Assembly (NCBI RefSeq): GCF_008642315.1
Contig: NZ_CP029192.1
Coordinates: 2,108,001 to 2,172,000, forward strand
Direction: 5' to 3'
DNA length: 64,000 nt
DNA from: Streptomyces venezuelae
GTDB lineage: Bacteria; Actinomycetota; Actinomycetes; Streptomycetales; Streptomycetaceae
The notes beneath the pieces were generated by a model, which made no database searches, had not been told where the DNA came from, and saw only the letters and a program-made list of their open reading frames with translations. The translations under genes were made by a program, and so were the position numbers. Position 1 is the stretch's first letter. The number at the start of each line of letters is the position of its first letter. Shown piece after piece: positions 27,701 through 35,758 of the stretch.

Positions 27701-28379
27701 GGTGCTCGGCCGCGAAGACGGTGAGGGGAGCGATCGTCTCGCCGTGGCAGCCGAGTTCGAGCGCGCAGGCGAAGAACTCCTCCTGCGCGGTGACGGAGAG
27801 CTCGGTGAGCCGGTCCCGCTGACGCCGCGCGTACGGCCCCGGCAGCCCGGCCAACGGAGCACCGTCGGAGAGCGCGAGCGCCGCCTTCAACTCGGCGTAG
27901 GAATGGGCGAGTTCACCGGACCCTCGCAGCGAGCGCGCCGCCGCGACGCGGTCCTCCAGCTCGCTCGCGTCGAGCGCGCCGCGCGGCACGCGCAGCGCGT
28001 ATCCGTCGCCCGCCGACACCAGGAGCCTGGCGGGTTCGCGGGCCCGCCGGTCCGGTTCGAGGAGGGCGCGCAGCCGGGACACGTACGTCCGCAGCGTGCC
28101 GACCGCACGCGGCGGCGGCGACTCGTCCCACAGCGCGTCCACCAGCTCCGCCGCCGACACCGGCCGGCCCCCGCGCAGCAGCAGCGCCGCCAGCGTCGCC
28201 CGCTGCTGCGGCGGTCCGAGCGTCAGGGCCTGCCCGTCGCGCCAGGCCCGCACAGGGCCGAGGACCTGGAACCACAACGGCCCGCCCGGGTGGCCCGGTT
28301 CGCCCAGGTCGTCCCGATCAGCCCGGTCGGCCCCGATTCCGCCGTCCCGGCCCGTGCGGCCGCCCGCGTCGCCCCGCAT
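24729..28379 (-). CDS. SARP/AfsR-like regulator with NB-ARC and TPR domains
   Basis: About 1216 residues from ATG at 28379 (GTG at 28457 is an upstream option). The order is an OmpR-type winged helix (about 35-110, LWFQVLGPVRAWRDGQ), a bacterial transcriptional activator domain (about 115-260), a roughly 200-residue Pro/Ala/Val-rich linker of PAPAPAV-type repeats, an NB-ARC ATPase (GLGGVGKTALAVHVAH, VLVFLDNARD, GLPLAVRIAA), then TPR-like helices to the end. AfsR-class proteins use NTP binding and helical repeats to integrate signals and activate transcription. It diverges from the sheath gene across a 563-base gap, so it may control the CIS structural operon. The long linker is unusual. Confidence 0.87.
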   Translation of the reverse strand: MRGDAGGRTGRDGGIGADRADRDDLGEPGHPGGPLWFQVLGPVRAWRDGQALTLGPPQQRATLAALLLRGGRPVSAAELVDALWDESPPPRAVGTLRTYVSRLRALLEPDRRAREPARLLVSAGDGYALRVPRGALDASELEDRVAAARSLRGSGELAHSYAELKAALALSDGAPLAGLPGPYARRQRDRLTELSVTAQEEFFACALELGCHGETIAPLTVFAAEHPLRERAQALLMLALHRGGRRADALAAYETTRRTLATELGVDPGKDLTTLHASLLRGAPLPPNGSVAGPVAGTASGEMSGRPVEGVLGGAVPGTASTQPLAHIPAVTPAPAPAVTSAPAPGAAPVSALPPAPAPAVAPAPAPTPAPVPAVTPAPAPAVAPAAASAPASAVTPAPAPAIAPASAVTPAPAPALTPTPAPAATPPPPPTSPPRTTPVDLLARPLPLSAPTPLPGTASSSVRASAVPLTPAQLLPDVPDFAGREAEARVLTETLRAAVSGSAMAVATLTGLGGVGKTALAVHVAHALRDEFPDGQLYVDLRGADAVHGVDSGSALTGFLRALGIPESAVPDGLDQQTALYRSLLAGRRVLVFLDNARDTAQVRPLLPGAPGCAVLVTSRSRTITLPGARLVDVETMDEPQALGLLNAMLGAERVAAERDAARELVAVCGGLPLAVRIAAARLAARPGRPMADLVARLRDERRRLDELRVDDLGVEATFRLGYEALEPGLARAFRMVSLCYMPSFCRGAAGALLGVDEEEAEQAVERLVDAGLMELHGEDRYRFHDLVRLFARRQCELRETAAERAAARLRFLDYVLATVITAIRRTKPHSVLPELLHRPASAGKALPDEAAAHDWLVVAHSRLCDAAENALRHLPDETGEAGEAGEVGEAGDRSGSGAVGETGPPGLRPVVDLLTGWSHLVAGTARHRDLEPLAELALRTARRHGDDRSAGRALRLLGAPHYGTETYGRAERALRESLHLAAGCGDLLVGAEGSHELAIVLMGTGRFATALEQLRLAYARFGALGGHDDRIRILSHMARAYVALGRRPAADTAIDEAVRQARRSGSTHTLAHVLYQAGCALLAGGGAVAAAEQLREAQRLHRRARNPRWEALCWARLAYCELEQGRPGAAVRCADAALAVEGELGDAFCHALAMAARGRALLALGDPERARAALRIAHRVMERRGALEADEIAALLAKWPPRAAMHGPVLSAYG

Positions 28380-28942
28380 TGTCAGCCCGCGCTCCTTGCC
28401 CTGTGACGCACCGCGAAGTGCCCGTTCGTACGCGCCACGGATGGCCGTACGCACCAAACGTTACGTCAGCCCCAGCACTCCCCCGACTCGTGCGGGTCAC
28501 TTGCGGCACCATGTTGACCAGGTGTTGACGTGCTGGGCACTCAGGGCGTGGCATATGCGCCACCGACCATTCACATTCGGCCGTGCCCCGTACGGAAGGG
28601 CCTCAATCCTCCCGAGCACCGCGCCTGCGGCCTGCCCTCCGCCCCCGGGCCCGTGACCGGACGGGCAACGCCCCCCGCGCCCGCCGGGTACGCCCGGCCG
28701 TCACCACGAACGCACAGGTCGGCGGCGTCCGCCCGACGGCTGAACGGGCAGCGGCATCTGCCCTCACTGACGTCCTTCCGTCTCTACGCACCGGCCCGCG
28801 CGTGAGACATCGTCGACAAGGTACGAACCAGCGGGGACCGGCACACGGCCGGCACACAGGGGGAACGAGCGGCAGCCGCACCGGCGCATCGCCGGTCCGC
28901 CCGCGCACCCTCGCCACCCCTCGAGCCTTGGAGCACAGCAGC
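28380..28942. promoter_or_regulatory. Long divergent intergenic region between SARP and sheath genes
   Basis: No convincing gene lies here; open frames are Arg/Pro-rich artefacts. TTGACC near 28513 and TTGACG near 28523 (plus strand) resemble -35 boxes but lack well-placed -10 partners. The final bases give a moderate ribosome site (GGAG about 11 bases before the sheath ATG). It must hold the promoters of the divergent SARP gene and of the sheath-led structural operon; the plus-strand transcript probably has a long 5' leader. Confidence 0.5.
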
Positions 28943-30541
28943 ATGCCCAACTACCTGTCCCCCGGCGTCTACATCGAGGAAGTCGCCAGCGGTTCGCGCC
29001 CCATCGAAGGCGTCGGCACCTCCGTCGCGGCCTTCGTCGGCCTTGCGCCGCGGGGACCGCTCAACGAGCCGACGCTGGTGACCAACTGGTCGCAGTACGT
29101 GGCCGCGTTCGGCGAGTTCACGGACGGGTACTACCTGGCGCACTCCGTGTACGGGTTCTTCAACAACGGCGGCAGCGCCGCGTACATCGTCCGCGTCGGC
29201 GGCACCGACGCGAGCGAGCCCCAGCAGCAGGCCCCCGCGCAGCAGACGCAGGCGCAGGCCCCCAAGGAGCTCACCGCGGGCGAGCCCGTGGCGCTCGGCG
29301 CGTTCACGGTGTCGGCGATCACCGCGGGCACCACGGACGGCGGCGCGCTGACCGTCGAGGTGCAGGACGGCGAGGGCGAGGGCGCCGCCGACCGCTTCAA
29401 GCTGATCGTCAAGGACGGCGACAAGGTCGTCGAGAACTTCGACGTCAGCGCGAAGAAGACCGCCCGCAACTACGTGGTCACGCAGGTCAGGCAGCGGTCC
29501 AAGACGATCGCCCTGGAGGAGGCCTCCACGGCAGGCGGCCAGCTCGCCAAGCCCGACGCGCAGACCGTGACGCTGGCGCCCCCGGCCCCCGCCACCCCCG
29601 CCGTGCCCGCCTCGAACGGCCACGTGTCGCGCGTGGAGACCGCACAGTTCATCGGCGACTCCTCGGACCGCACCGGCTTCGGCGGCCTCGAGGCCCTCGA
29701 CGAGATCAACATGGTCGCGGTGCCCGACCTGATGGCCGCCTACCAGCAGGGCATCATCGACGAGGAGCAGGTCAAGGCGGTTCAGCTCGGCCTCATCTCG
29801 CACTGCGAGCTGATGGGCGACCGGATGGCCATCATCGACCCGCCGCCGTCGCTGAACGCCCGCCAGGTCCGGCAGTGGCGCCAGGAGCTGGCCGGTTACG
29901 ACTCGCGCTACGCCGCCCTGTACTACCCCTGGATCAAGTCCTTCGACCCGGCGTCCGGTCAGTCGGTGGTCGTGCCGCCGTCCGGCCACATGGCGGGCAT
30001 CTGGGCGCGCAACGACGCCGAGCGCGGTGTGCACAAGGCGCCGGCCAACGAGATCGTGCGCGGCGCGGTCGACCTGGACCTGCAGATCACCCGCGGCGAG
30101 CAGGACCTGCTCAACCCGATCGGCGTGAACTGCATCCGCGCCTTCCCGGGCCGCGGCATCCGCGTCTGGGGCGCGCGCACCATGGCGTCCGACCCGGCCT
30201 GGCGCTACCTGAACGTGCGCCGCTACTTCAACTACCTCGAAGAGTCGATCCTCATCGGCACCCAGTGGGTGGTGTTCGAGCCGAACGACCACGCCCTGTG
30301 GGCGCGTATCCGCCGCAACGTCTCGGCCTTCCTGGTCAACGAGTGGCGTTCGGGCGCCCTGTTCGGCGCGCGTCCCGAGGACGCCTTCTACGTGAAGTGC
30401 GACGAGGAGACCAACCCTCCGGAGTCGGTCGACCTCGGCCGGGTCGTCTGCGAGATCGGCATCGCGCCGGTCAAGCCCGCCGAGTTCGTGGTGTTCCGGC
30501 TCGCCCAGTTCTCCGGCGGGGGCGGCGAGCTGGAGGAGTAG
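28943..30541 (+). CDS. Contractile sheath protein (Cis2/Afp2-4-like)
   Basis: A 532-residue phage-tail-sheath family protein. The N-terminal MPNYLSPGVYIEEV and SVAAFVGLAPRGPLNEP and the C-terminal region (VNCIRAFPGRGIRVWGARTM, EESILIGTQWVVFEPND, GIAPVKPAEFVVFRL) are classic sheath signatures. Between about 90 and 225 lies an inserted domain introduced by a Gln/Pro-rich linker and followed by a beta-rich segment, probably surface exposed. Sheath subunits store the energy for contraction around the inner tube. One sheath gene is present, against three in Afp-type loci. The inner-tube gene follows 72 bases downstream. Confidence 0.95.
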   Translation: MPNYLSPGVYIEEVASGSRPIEGVGTSVAAFVGLAPRGPLNEPTLVTNWSQYVAAFGEFTDGYYLAHSVYGFFNNGGSAAYIVRVGGTDASEPQQQAPAQQTQAQAPKELTAGEPVALGAFTVSAITAGTTDGGALTVEVQDGEGEGAADRFKLIVKDGDKVVENFDVSAKKTARNYVVTQVRQRSKTIALEEASTAGGQLAKPDAQTVTLAPPAPATPAVPASNGHVSRVETAQFIGDSSDRTGFGGLEALDEINMVAVPDLMAAYQQGIIDEEQVKAVQLGLISHCELMGDRMAIIDPPPSLNARQVRQWRQELAGYDSRYAALYYPWIKSFDPASGQSVVVPPSGHMAGIWARNDAERGVHKAPANEIVRGAVDLDLQITRGEQDLLNPIGVNCIRAFPGRGIRVWGARTMASDPAWRYLNVRRYFNYLEESILIGTQWVVFEPNDHALWARIRRNVSAFLVNEWRSGALFGARPEDAFYVKCDEETNPPESVDLGRVVCEIGIAPVKPAEFVVFRLAQFSGGGGELEE

Positions 30542-30613
30542 CCGCTCCGCGCGCCCCGGCGCGCCCTTCGACCTTCACGTATATCCGCAAGAACGCAACA
30601 GGAGTGAACCCCC

Positions 30614-31057
30614 TTGTCCCTTCAGCCCGGTGATGCGCTCACTACACACAACTTCGGCCTCCAGATCGACGGCGTCATGGTCGAGTACCTGCAGGAGGTC
30701 AGCGGCCTCTCGATGGAGCAGGACGTCATCGAGTACCAGCAGGTGTCGGCGGACGGAAAGCCCGTCGTGAAGAAGATGCCCGGCGTGAAGAAGGCCGGCG
30801 AGTGCACGGTCACGCGCGGCATGACGCAGAGCCCCGTCTTCAGCGAGTGGATCAACAAGTCCATCGCGGGTGACATGGGTTCGGCGCGCAAGAACGCGAC
30901 GATCATGATGATGGACTACCAGAACAACCCGGTGAAGCGTTACAACCTGCGCAACGCCTGGTGCAGCAAGGTGGAGACCAGCGGGGTCAAGGCCGGTGAC
31001 GCCGCCGCGCTGACCGAGCAGGTCACCATCGTCTTCGAAGAGCTGGTCATCGAATAA
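30614..31057 (+). CDS. Inner tube protein (Cis1/Afp1-like, T4 gp19 family)
   Basis: A 147-residue protein of the phage-tail tube family (LTTHNFGLQIDGVMVEYLQEVSGLSMEQDV at the N-terminus; VTIVFEELVIE at the C-terminus). Hexameric rings of such proteins stack into the tube propelled by the sheath. The start is TTG at 30614, supported by AGGAG nine bases upstream and by alignment of the N-terminus with the family. Its TAA stop shares one base with the next ATG, so the downstream gene is coupled. Confidence 0.93.
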   Translation: MSLQPGDALTTHNFGLQIDGVMVEYLQEVSGLSMEQDVIEYQQVSADGKPVVKKMPGVKKAGECTVTRGMTQSPVFSEWINKSIAGDMGSARKNATIMMMDYQNNPVKRYNLRNAWCSKVETSGVKAGDAAALTEQVTIVFEELVIE

Positions 31058-31497
31058 TGCGGCGCGAGGGTCCGGCGGGGCCGGGTGCGGGCACGGTGCC
31101 CGGCGCGGTGACGGGCGTCCGCGAACCACTGCGTACGGAATTCGAGTTCGAGTTGCCGCGCGGGTTCGTGGACGAGTCCGGCACCGTGCACCGCAACGGC
31201 GCGATGCGGCTCGCGACGGCACGTGACGAACTGGTGCCGTTGCGGGACGTGCGGGTGCGCGAGAACCCCGCCTACCTGTCCGTCGTGCTGCTGGGCCGGG
31301 TCATCACCCGGCTCGGCACGCTCGGCTCCGTCCACGACGGCACGGTGGAGAACATGTTCGCCTCCGACCTGGCCTTCCTCCAGGACTTCTACCGGCAGAT
31401 CAACGCGGAGGGGCACACCCGCGCGGCGGTGGCCTGCCCGCACTGCTCGGAGTCCTTCGAGGTGGAGCTGGCCGGGAGCCGCCTGGGGGAATCGTGA
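31057..31497 (+). CDS. Small CIS protein, possible tail-assembly chaperone-like
   Basis: A 146-residue protein directly coupled to the tube gene (shared base at 31057). The first 25 residues are Gly/Pro-rich; the remainder has helices (DLAFLQDFYRQINAEG) and ends with a CPHC pair that may be half of a metal site. Phage tails place tail-assembly chaperone genes directly after the tube gene, and the length and order here fit that. The family is not one I can name with certainty. It overlaps the following micro-gene by 4 bases (GTGA). Confidence 0.6.
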   Translation: MRREGPAGPGAGTVPGAVTGVREPLRTEFEFELPRGFVDESGTVHRNGAMRLATARDELVPLRDVRVRENPAYLSVVLLGRVITRLGTLGSVHDGTVENMFASDLAFLQDFYRQINAEGHTRAAVACPHCSESFEVELAGSRLGES

Positions 31498-31661
31498 CGT
31501 ACGCGGCCGACCGCATCGAGGAGGAAGTCGCGTACCTCGCCTACCACTTCCACTGGGGCATGGACGACATCCTCGACCTCGAACACGCGGACCGGCGCGC
31601 GTACGTGGCGCGGACCGCCACATTGGTGGAGCAGGCGGAGGCGAAGGCGACCGGTCGGTGA
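31494..31661 (+). CDS. 55-residue CIS micro-protein (DUF6760-like)
   Basis: A short gene starting GTG at 31494, overlapping the preceding stop, and ending TGA at 31659-31661, 13 bases before the next ATG. The product is compact and helical: MTYAADRIEEEVAYLAYHF followed by HWGMDDILDLEHADRRAYV. The pattern of an aromatic-rich helix and a D-I-L-D-L-x-H motif is that of small gpG/GT-type or DUF6760 proteins seen in phage-tail-like clusters. It would fit the second half of a chaperone pair. Evidence for coding is the tight overlap, conserved-looking motif and G/C-rich third positions. Confidence 0.72.
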   Translation: MTYAADRIEEEVAYLAYHFHWGMDDILDLEHADRRAYVARTATLVEQAEAKATGR

Positions 31662-31674
31662 GTCGAGGTAAGTG

Positions 31675-34600
31675 ATGGGCTTGTTCAAGTGGCGGCGGGG
31701 GTCTCGGGGCGAGGCGGGGGCGTCGGGTACGGAGGCGTCCGGCGCGGAGGTGTCGGGCGCGGGTGCGCCGGGCGGCTCCGAGGCCGGCTCGGCCGGGGCC
31801 GCTGCTGCCGAGGGCTCTGCTGAGGTCGGTGCCGGTGCCGGTGGTGGCGGCCGTGGTGGCGGGTGGGCCACCGTGCCGCCGGTCCAGCGTGTGCTCTCGA
31901 CGCCTCGTACGGTCGCCGAGCAGGGCTTCGGCGCGATGCTCGCCACGCACCAGAACCCGTCTTTCGGCGGGGAGTTGGGGCATGCGGTACGTGCCTCCGC
32001 GCCCGGAGGCGTGCTGCACGACGTCCTGACGCCGGTGGCAGGCCGGCCGGGCGACCTCGACCTGCCTTCGCTGCGTCTGCCGGTACGGGGGATGGGCGAG
32101 GCCGGCACGGAGGAGCAGGCGTCGCCGTCCGAGGCGGGTGGCGGTGGGGCTGCGGCTCCGTCCGCGAAGGCGCCGGTGCAGCGGTCCGCCGCCGCGCGTC
32201 CGCTGTCCGGTCCCGCTCCTGCTCCTGCTCCTGCTCCTGCTCGCACCTCGCCGGGCAGCCCTGCCGTACCCGTCGCGCAGCCGTCGCGTGGGACCCGGCG
32301 TTCCCCGCTCGTGTCGGCGGCGCCGGGCGTGGTGCCGCAGCGGCAGCTGTTTCCTGTCGGGGCGGCGCGTACGGCTCCGCCCCCCGTCGCGCCCGGCGTC
32401 GGCCCCGACGCTCCGGCCAGCGATGTCCCCGGGCCGGTGCCCGCTGCCGGCCCGGCCTCCCCTGCCGCATCCGCGGCCACGGACCCCGTCGCTGTACGGG
32501 CGAAATCCCCCGTTGAGCCCGTACAGCGACGGCCTCGCATACGCCGGGTCCAGCGCGCGCAGCCCGGCACGGGCACGCCGACCGGTGCGCCCGCGTCGAC
32601 TCCGCCGCAGAGCCCTCCGCCCGCGCCCGCACCGGACGCGCCGGTGACGCCTGTCCAGCGGAAGGCCCCCGCCCCGCAGAAGGCCCCTGTCCAGCGGACC
32701 GCGCCCAACAGCCCCGCGCCCGAGCAAACGCCCGCCGCCCCCGCGCCGAGCGGCCCGGCGCCGAAGAGCGCCCCGCACCAGGCCCCCGCCCAGCGGACGA
32801 CCGGCGACAACGGTCCCGAGCCGAAGGCCCGCCCGCACGAGACCGCAGCGGACGCGCCCGCGACGCGGAGCACCCCGCACCAGCCTCCGGTGCAGCGGAC
32901 GACCGACGGCAGTCCCGAGCGCACGTCCTCCCCGGCGGTACCGAGCGGCCCGGCTCCGCGGAGCGCCCCGCACCAGGCCCCCGTCCAGCGGACGGCCGGC
33001 AACGGTCCCGAGCGCACGACCGCCCCCGCGACGGCGAGCACCCCGGCTCCGAAGACCCGCCCGCAGGAGGCCCCCGTCCAACGGACGGCGAACAGCGCCA
33101 CCGCGCCCAAGTCCCCGTCCGCACCCGCCCCCTCGGCGAGCGGCCCGGCGCCGAAGAGCGCCCCGCACCAGCCACCCGTCCAGCGGTCGACGAACACCAG
33201 CCCGGCGCCCGCTTCCAGGCCCACGACCCCCTCCGCAGCGAGCACCCGCAGTCCGGTCGACGGACCGGGCCCCTCCGCCCAGCGGTCGACAGGCCCCGGC
33301 CCCGCCCCGGCCGAGAGCCCGACCACCCCTGCCCAGAAGCCGACGAGCGCGACCCCGGCCCCCACGGCCCCCGTCCAAAAGCGCACCCGCCCCACCCCGG
33401 CGACCGACGCCCCGACGCCCCCGTCCCACCAGTCGGCCGGCGCCGGACCCGCACCCACGGCCCCCGGTCGGAGCCACGCCGCCCCCACCCCGGCCAACGG
33501 CCCGGCGGCACCCGCCCACAAGCCGACGCCCGCCGACCCGGCACCGAGGCCGACGCCCACGTCCACGTCCACGTCCACCCCGACCGGCACCCCGACGGCC
33601 CCCGCCCACACCCCGCCGAACGCCGGCCCCGCACCCACATCTACATCCACCCCCACGGCGAGCGGCCGGCCCCGCCCGCGCCGCACGGCCATCGGCGCCC
33701 CCCTGCCCCCGGCCCAGCGGTCCACCGGCGACGCACCCGCGCGGCCCACCACCTCCGCGCCCGCTTCCGCGCCCGCCCCGAAGCCGACGGCCGCCGGACC
33801 CACCCCGACGGCCGCCCCCCAGAGCCACCCCGGTCCCACCGGTCCCACCGGCCCCGGCACACCCGTGCCCCCCGTGCAGCGGTCAGCCAACGACGCACCG
33901 ACCCCGCCGACCGCTCCCACCACCTCAAGCGACCGGACCCGCCCCCGCCGCACCGCCATCGGCGCCCCCCTGCCCCCGGCCCAGCGGTCGGCGAGCGACA
34001 TGCCCGCCGTGCCCGCCACGCCCACCCCGGCACCGCAGGACCGCACACGCCCGCTCACCGGCCCGTCGGCACCCGCCCAGCCGACGACCAACGCGGCGGC
34101 CCCCACCGCGGGCGGCAACGACCGCCCCCGCCGCACCGCCATCGGCGCCCCCCTGCCGCCCGTGCAGCGGTCGGCGAGCAACGCATCCACCCCACCCGCA
34201 CCGCTCACCACACCCACCTCAGCCCCCGCAGCCGCCCCGAAGCCGACGACCTCCGGCCCCACCCCCACGGCCGTCCCCCAGAACCACCCCCAGCCCACGA
34301 GCGGTCCGTCGACGACCGACGCGCCCACCCCCACCACAAGCGGCAACGACCGCCCCCGCCGCACCGCCATCGGCGCGCCCGTCGTCCCCGCCGCCCCCGT
34401 CCAGAGGTCGGCGAGCAGCGGGACCGCGCCACTCGCGGGCCCCGGCCGTTCGCCCCAGGGCCCCTCGCACCACACCCCGGCGGGCAGCGCACCGACGACG
34501 CCTGCCCCGAAGTCGACGGCAAGCGCCCCCGCCCCCGGGGCAACCGGCGCACCCACGTCCGCACCCGCAACACCCGCATCCGCCCCGAAGCCACACCGGA

Positions 34601-35262
34601 CGCACCACCATCCGCTCCCCGTCGTCCCGATCAACCGCCGCATCGCCCCCGGCAGTCACCGGCCCGCCGCGGAGCAGTACCCCCTCTCCCCCGCCCGTGG
34701 CCTGACCCCACACACCACGAGCACGTCGCACACCCCCGCGACGGGGGCTCAGCACCCCCAGGCGGCGCCCGCCCCCGTGCCCCTGCAGAAGTCGGCGAGT
34801 CCCGCACCCCACGCCGCCACGCACACGCCCGCGCACAGGAACGGCGGCGTCGCCCCCGTCGTCGTACCCCTCGCGAAGCCCAGCGCTCCCGCGCCCCGTC
34901 CCACGCCCGGCTCCACGCAGCGCGTCGTCCGTACCGCGCCCACCCCTGCGCCTCCCGTACAACGACGCGCCGCGCCCGCTCAGCCCGAACCGCAGCCCCG
35001 ACCGCAGTCACAGGTGTCCATCCCCCTGCAACCCGCCCCGGCCCCGGCCCCCCGGCCCGCCCCCGCGGAGTCCAAGCCGTCCGCTCCGGCGCAGTCCGAG
35101 CAAGCCGGTCCCGACCCCGCTGCCGCCTCCTCCGAAGCCGCTGCCCCCGCCGACCTCGACGACCTCGCGCGGCGGCTCCTCGCTCCGCTCTCGCGGCTGC
35201 TCCGTGCGGAGTTGCGCAGTGACCGCGAGCGCGTGGGCCGGCTCCGCGACCACGGCCGCTAG
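31675..35262 (+). CDS. Giant Pro/Ala/Thr-rich P[VA]QR-repeat CIS protein
   Basis: A 1195-residue, largely disordered protein in the structural operon. It opens with GLFKWRRGS, has a short ordered patch (about 65-130, with RTVAEQGFGAMLATHQNPSFGGELGH), then about 1000 residues of low complexity. About 17 P[VA]QR motifs recur, several in roughly 30-residue units ending SAPHQ-PPVQRTT-like, and four later units contain RPRRTAIGAP followed by (P)VQRS or AQRS. The C-terminal about 40 residues form an amphipathic helix (LDDLARRLLAPLSRLLRAELR). No catalytic motif is seen. It lies between the chaperone-like pair and the second tube gene. Length ruler, tube-lumen protein or cargo adaptor are all possible; function unknown. 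Confidence 0.75.
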   Translation: MGLFKWRRGSRGEAGASGTEASGAEVSGAGAPGGSEAGSAGAAAAEGSAEVGAGAGGGGRGGGWATVPPVQRVLSTPRTVAEQGFGAMLATHQNPSFGGELGHAVRASAPGGVLHDVLTPVAGRPGDLDLPSLRLPVRGMGEAGTEEQASPSEAGGGGAAAPSAKAPVQRSAAARPLSGPAPAPAPAPARTSPGSPAVPVAQPSRGTRRSPLVSAAPGVVPQRQLFPVGAARTAPPPVAPGVGPDAPASDVPGPVPAAGPASPAASAATDPVAVRAKSPVEPVQRRPRIRRVQRAQPGTGTPTGAPASTPPQSPPPAPAPDAPVTPVQRKAPAPQKAPVQRTAPNSPAPEQTPAAPAPSGPAPKSAPHQAPAQRTTGDNGPEPKARPHETAADAPATRSTPHQPPVQRTTDGSPERTSSPAVPSGPAPRSAPHQAPVQRTAGNGPERTTAPATASTPAPKTRPQEAPVQRTANSATAPKSPSAPAPSASGPAPKSAPHQPPVQRSTNTSPAPASRPTTPSAASTRSPVDGPGPSAQRSTGPGPAPAESPTTPAQKPTSATPAPTAPVQKRTRPTPATDAPTPPSHQSAGAGPAPTAPGRSHAAPTPANGPAAPAHKPTPADPAPRPTPTSTSTSTPTGTPTAPAHTPPNAGPAPTSTSTPTASGRPRPRRTAIGAPLPPAQRSTGDAPARPTTSAPASAPAPKPTAAGPTPTAAPQSHPGPTGPTGPGTPVPPVQRSANDAPTPPTAPTTSSDRTRPRRTAIGAPLPPAQRSASDMPAVPATPTPAPQDRTRPLTGPSAPAQPTTNAAAPTAGGNDRPRRTAIGAPLPPVQRSASNASTPPAPLTTPTSAPAAAPKPTTSGPTPTAVPQNHPQPTSGPSTTDAPTPTTSGNDRPRRTAIGAPVVPAAPVQRSASSGTAPLAGPGRSPQGPSHHTPAGSAPTTPAPKSTASAPAPGATGAPTSAPATPASAPKPHRTHHHPLPVVPINRRIAPGSHRPAAEQYPLSPARGLTPHTTSTSHTPATGAQHPQAAPAPVPLQKSASPAPHAATHTPAHRNGGVAPVVVPLAKPSAPAPRPTPGSTQRVVRTAPTPAPPVQRRAAPAQPEPQPRPQSQVSIPLQPAPAPAPRPAPAESKPSAPAQSEQAGPDPAAASSEAAAPADLDDLARRLLAPLSRLLRAELRSDRERVGRLRDHGR
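33665..34425 (+). repeat. Four in-frame RPRRTAIGAP-QRS repeats
   Basis: Near-identical coding segments begin at about 33665, 33937, 34114 and 34345. Each encodes RPRRTAIGAP followed by a short Pro-rich stretch and VQRS/AQRS. The nucleotide match between copies is high, suggesting recent duplication or recombination, and could allow copy-number change. Confidence 0.7.
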
Positions 35263-35319
35263 CCGACAACCGACCGCGCACAGACCGCCCTTCCGCCACC
35301 ACCACAGCAAAGAGAAACC

Positions 35320-35757
35320 ATGCCCTCGTCCAAGGACCCCGGTTCCACCGTCTTCTTCAAGCTCACCATCGACGGCCAGGACCTCGGCCTGTTCAACGGG
35401 TGCGACGGGCTCTCCTCCGAGGTGGAGGTGGAGCAGCGGCAGGAGGGCGGCAACAACGGGTTCGTCTGGCAGCTGCCGACCCGCGTGACCTTCTCCACGA
35501 TCCGGCTCACCCGGCCGCTGACCGCCGACACGGCCCGCGTGGCCGCCTGGATCTCGTCCATCGCGACCGGGATCTCGCGGCCGACCGCGCAGATCGCGGC
35601 GCTGCGCGCGGACGGTTCCATCGTGGCGCAGTGGGGGCTCGTCGAGGTGCTGCCCGTGCGCTGGCAGGGGCCGAGTCTCAGTCCGGACAGTCCCGCCGTG
35701 GCGACGGAGACGCTGGAGATAGCGCACCACGGCTTCACCGACGCGGGAGGTGCCTGA
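35320..35757 (+). CDS. Second tube/tube-initiator protein (Afp5-like, gp19 family)
   Basis: A 145-residue tube-family protein (VFFKLTIDGQDLGLFNGCDGLSSEVEVEQRQEGG at the start; ATETLEIAHHGF at the end), distinct from the main tube protein at 30614. In Afp/PVC-like particles such a second tube protein links the baseplate hub to the main tube. Position immediately before the LysM-type gene, one base apart, supports that role. Confidence 0.88.
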   Translation: MPSSKDPGSTVFFKLTIDGQDLGLFNGCDGLSSEVEVEQRQEGGNNGFVWQLPTRVTFSTIRLTRPLTADTARVAAWISSIATGISRPTAQIAALRADGSIVAQWGLVEVLPVRWQGPSLSPDSPAVATETLEIAHHGFTDAGGA

Positions 35758-35758
35758 G

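Noticed and set aside
28583..28942. N-terminal extension of the sheath protein
   Set aside because: Arg/Pro-rich unconserved codons upstream of the canonical MPNYLSPGVYIEE start at 28943.
30940..34643. Two long minus-strand open frames (962 and 1084 codons) opposite the P[VA]QR gene
   Set aside because: Low-complexity Gly/Arg/Val sequence from the antisense of a repetitive Pro-rich gene; no ribosome site and no ordered segment.
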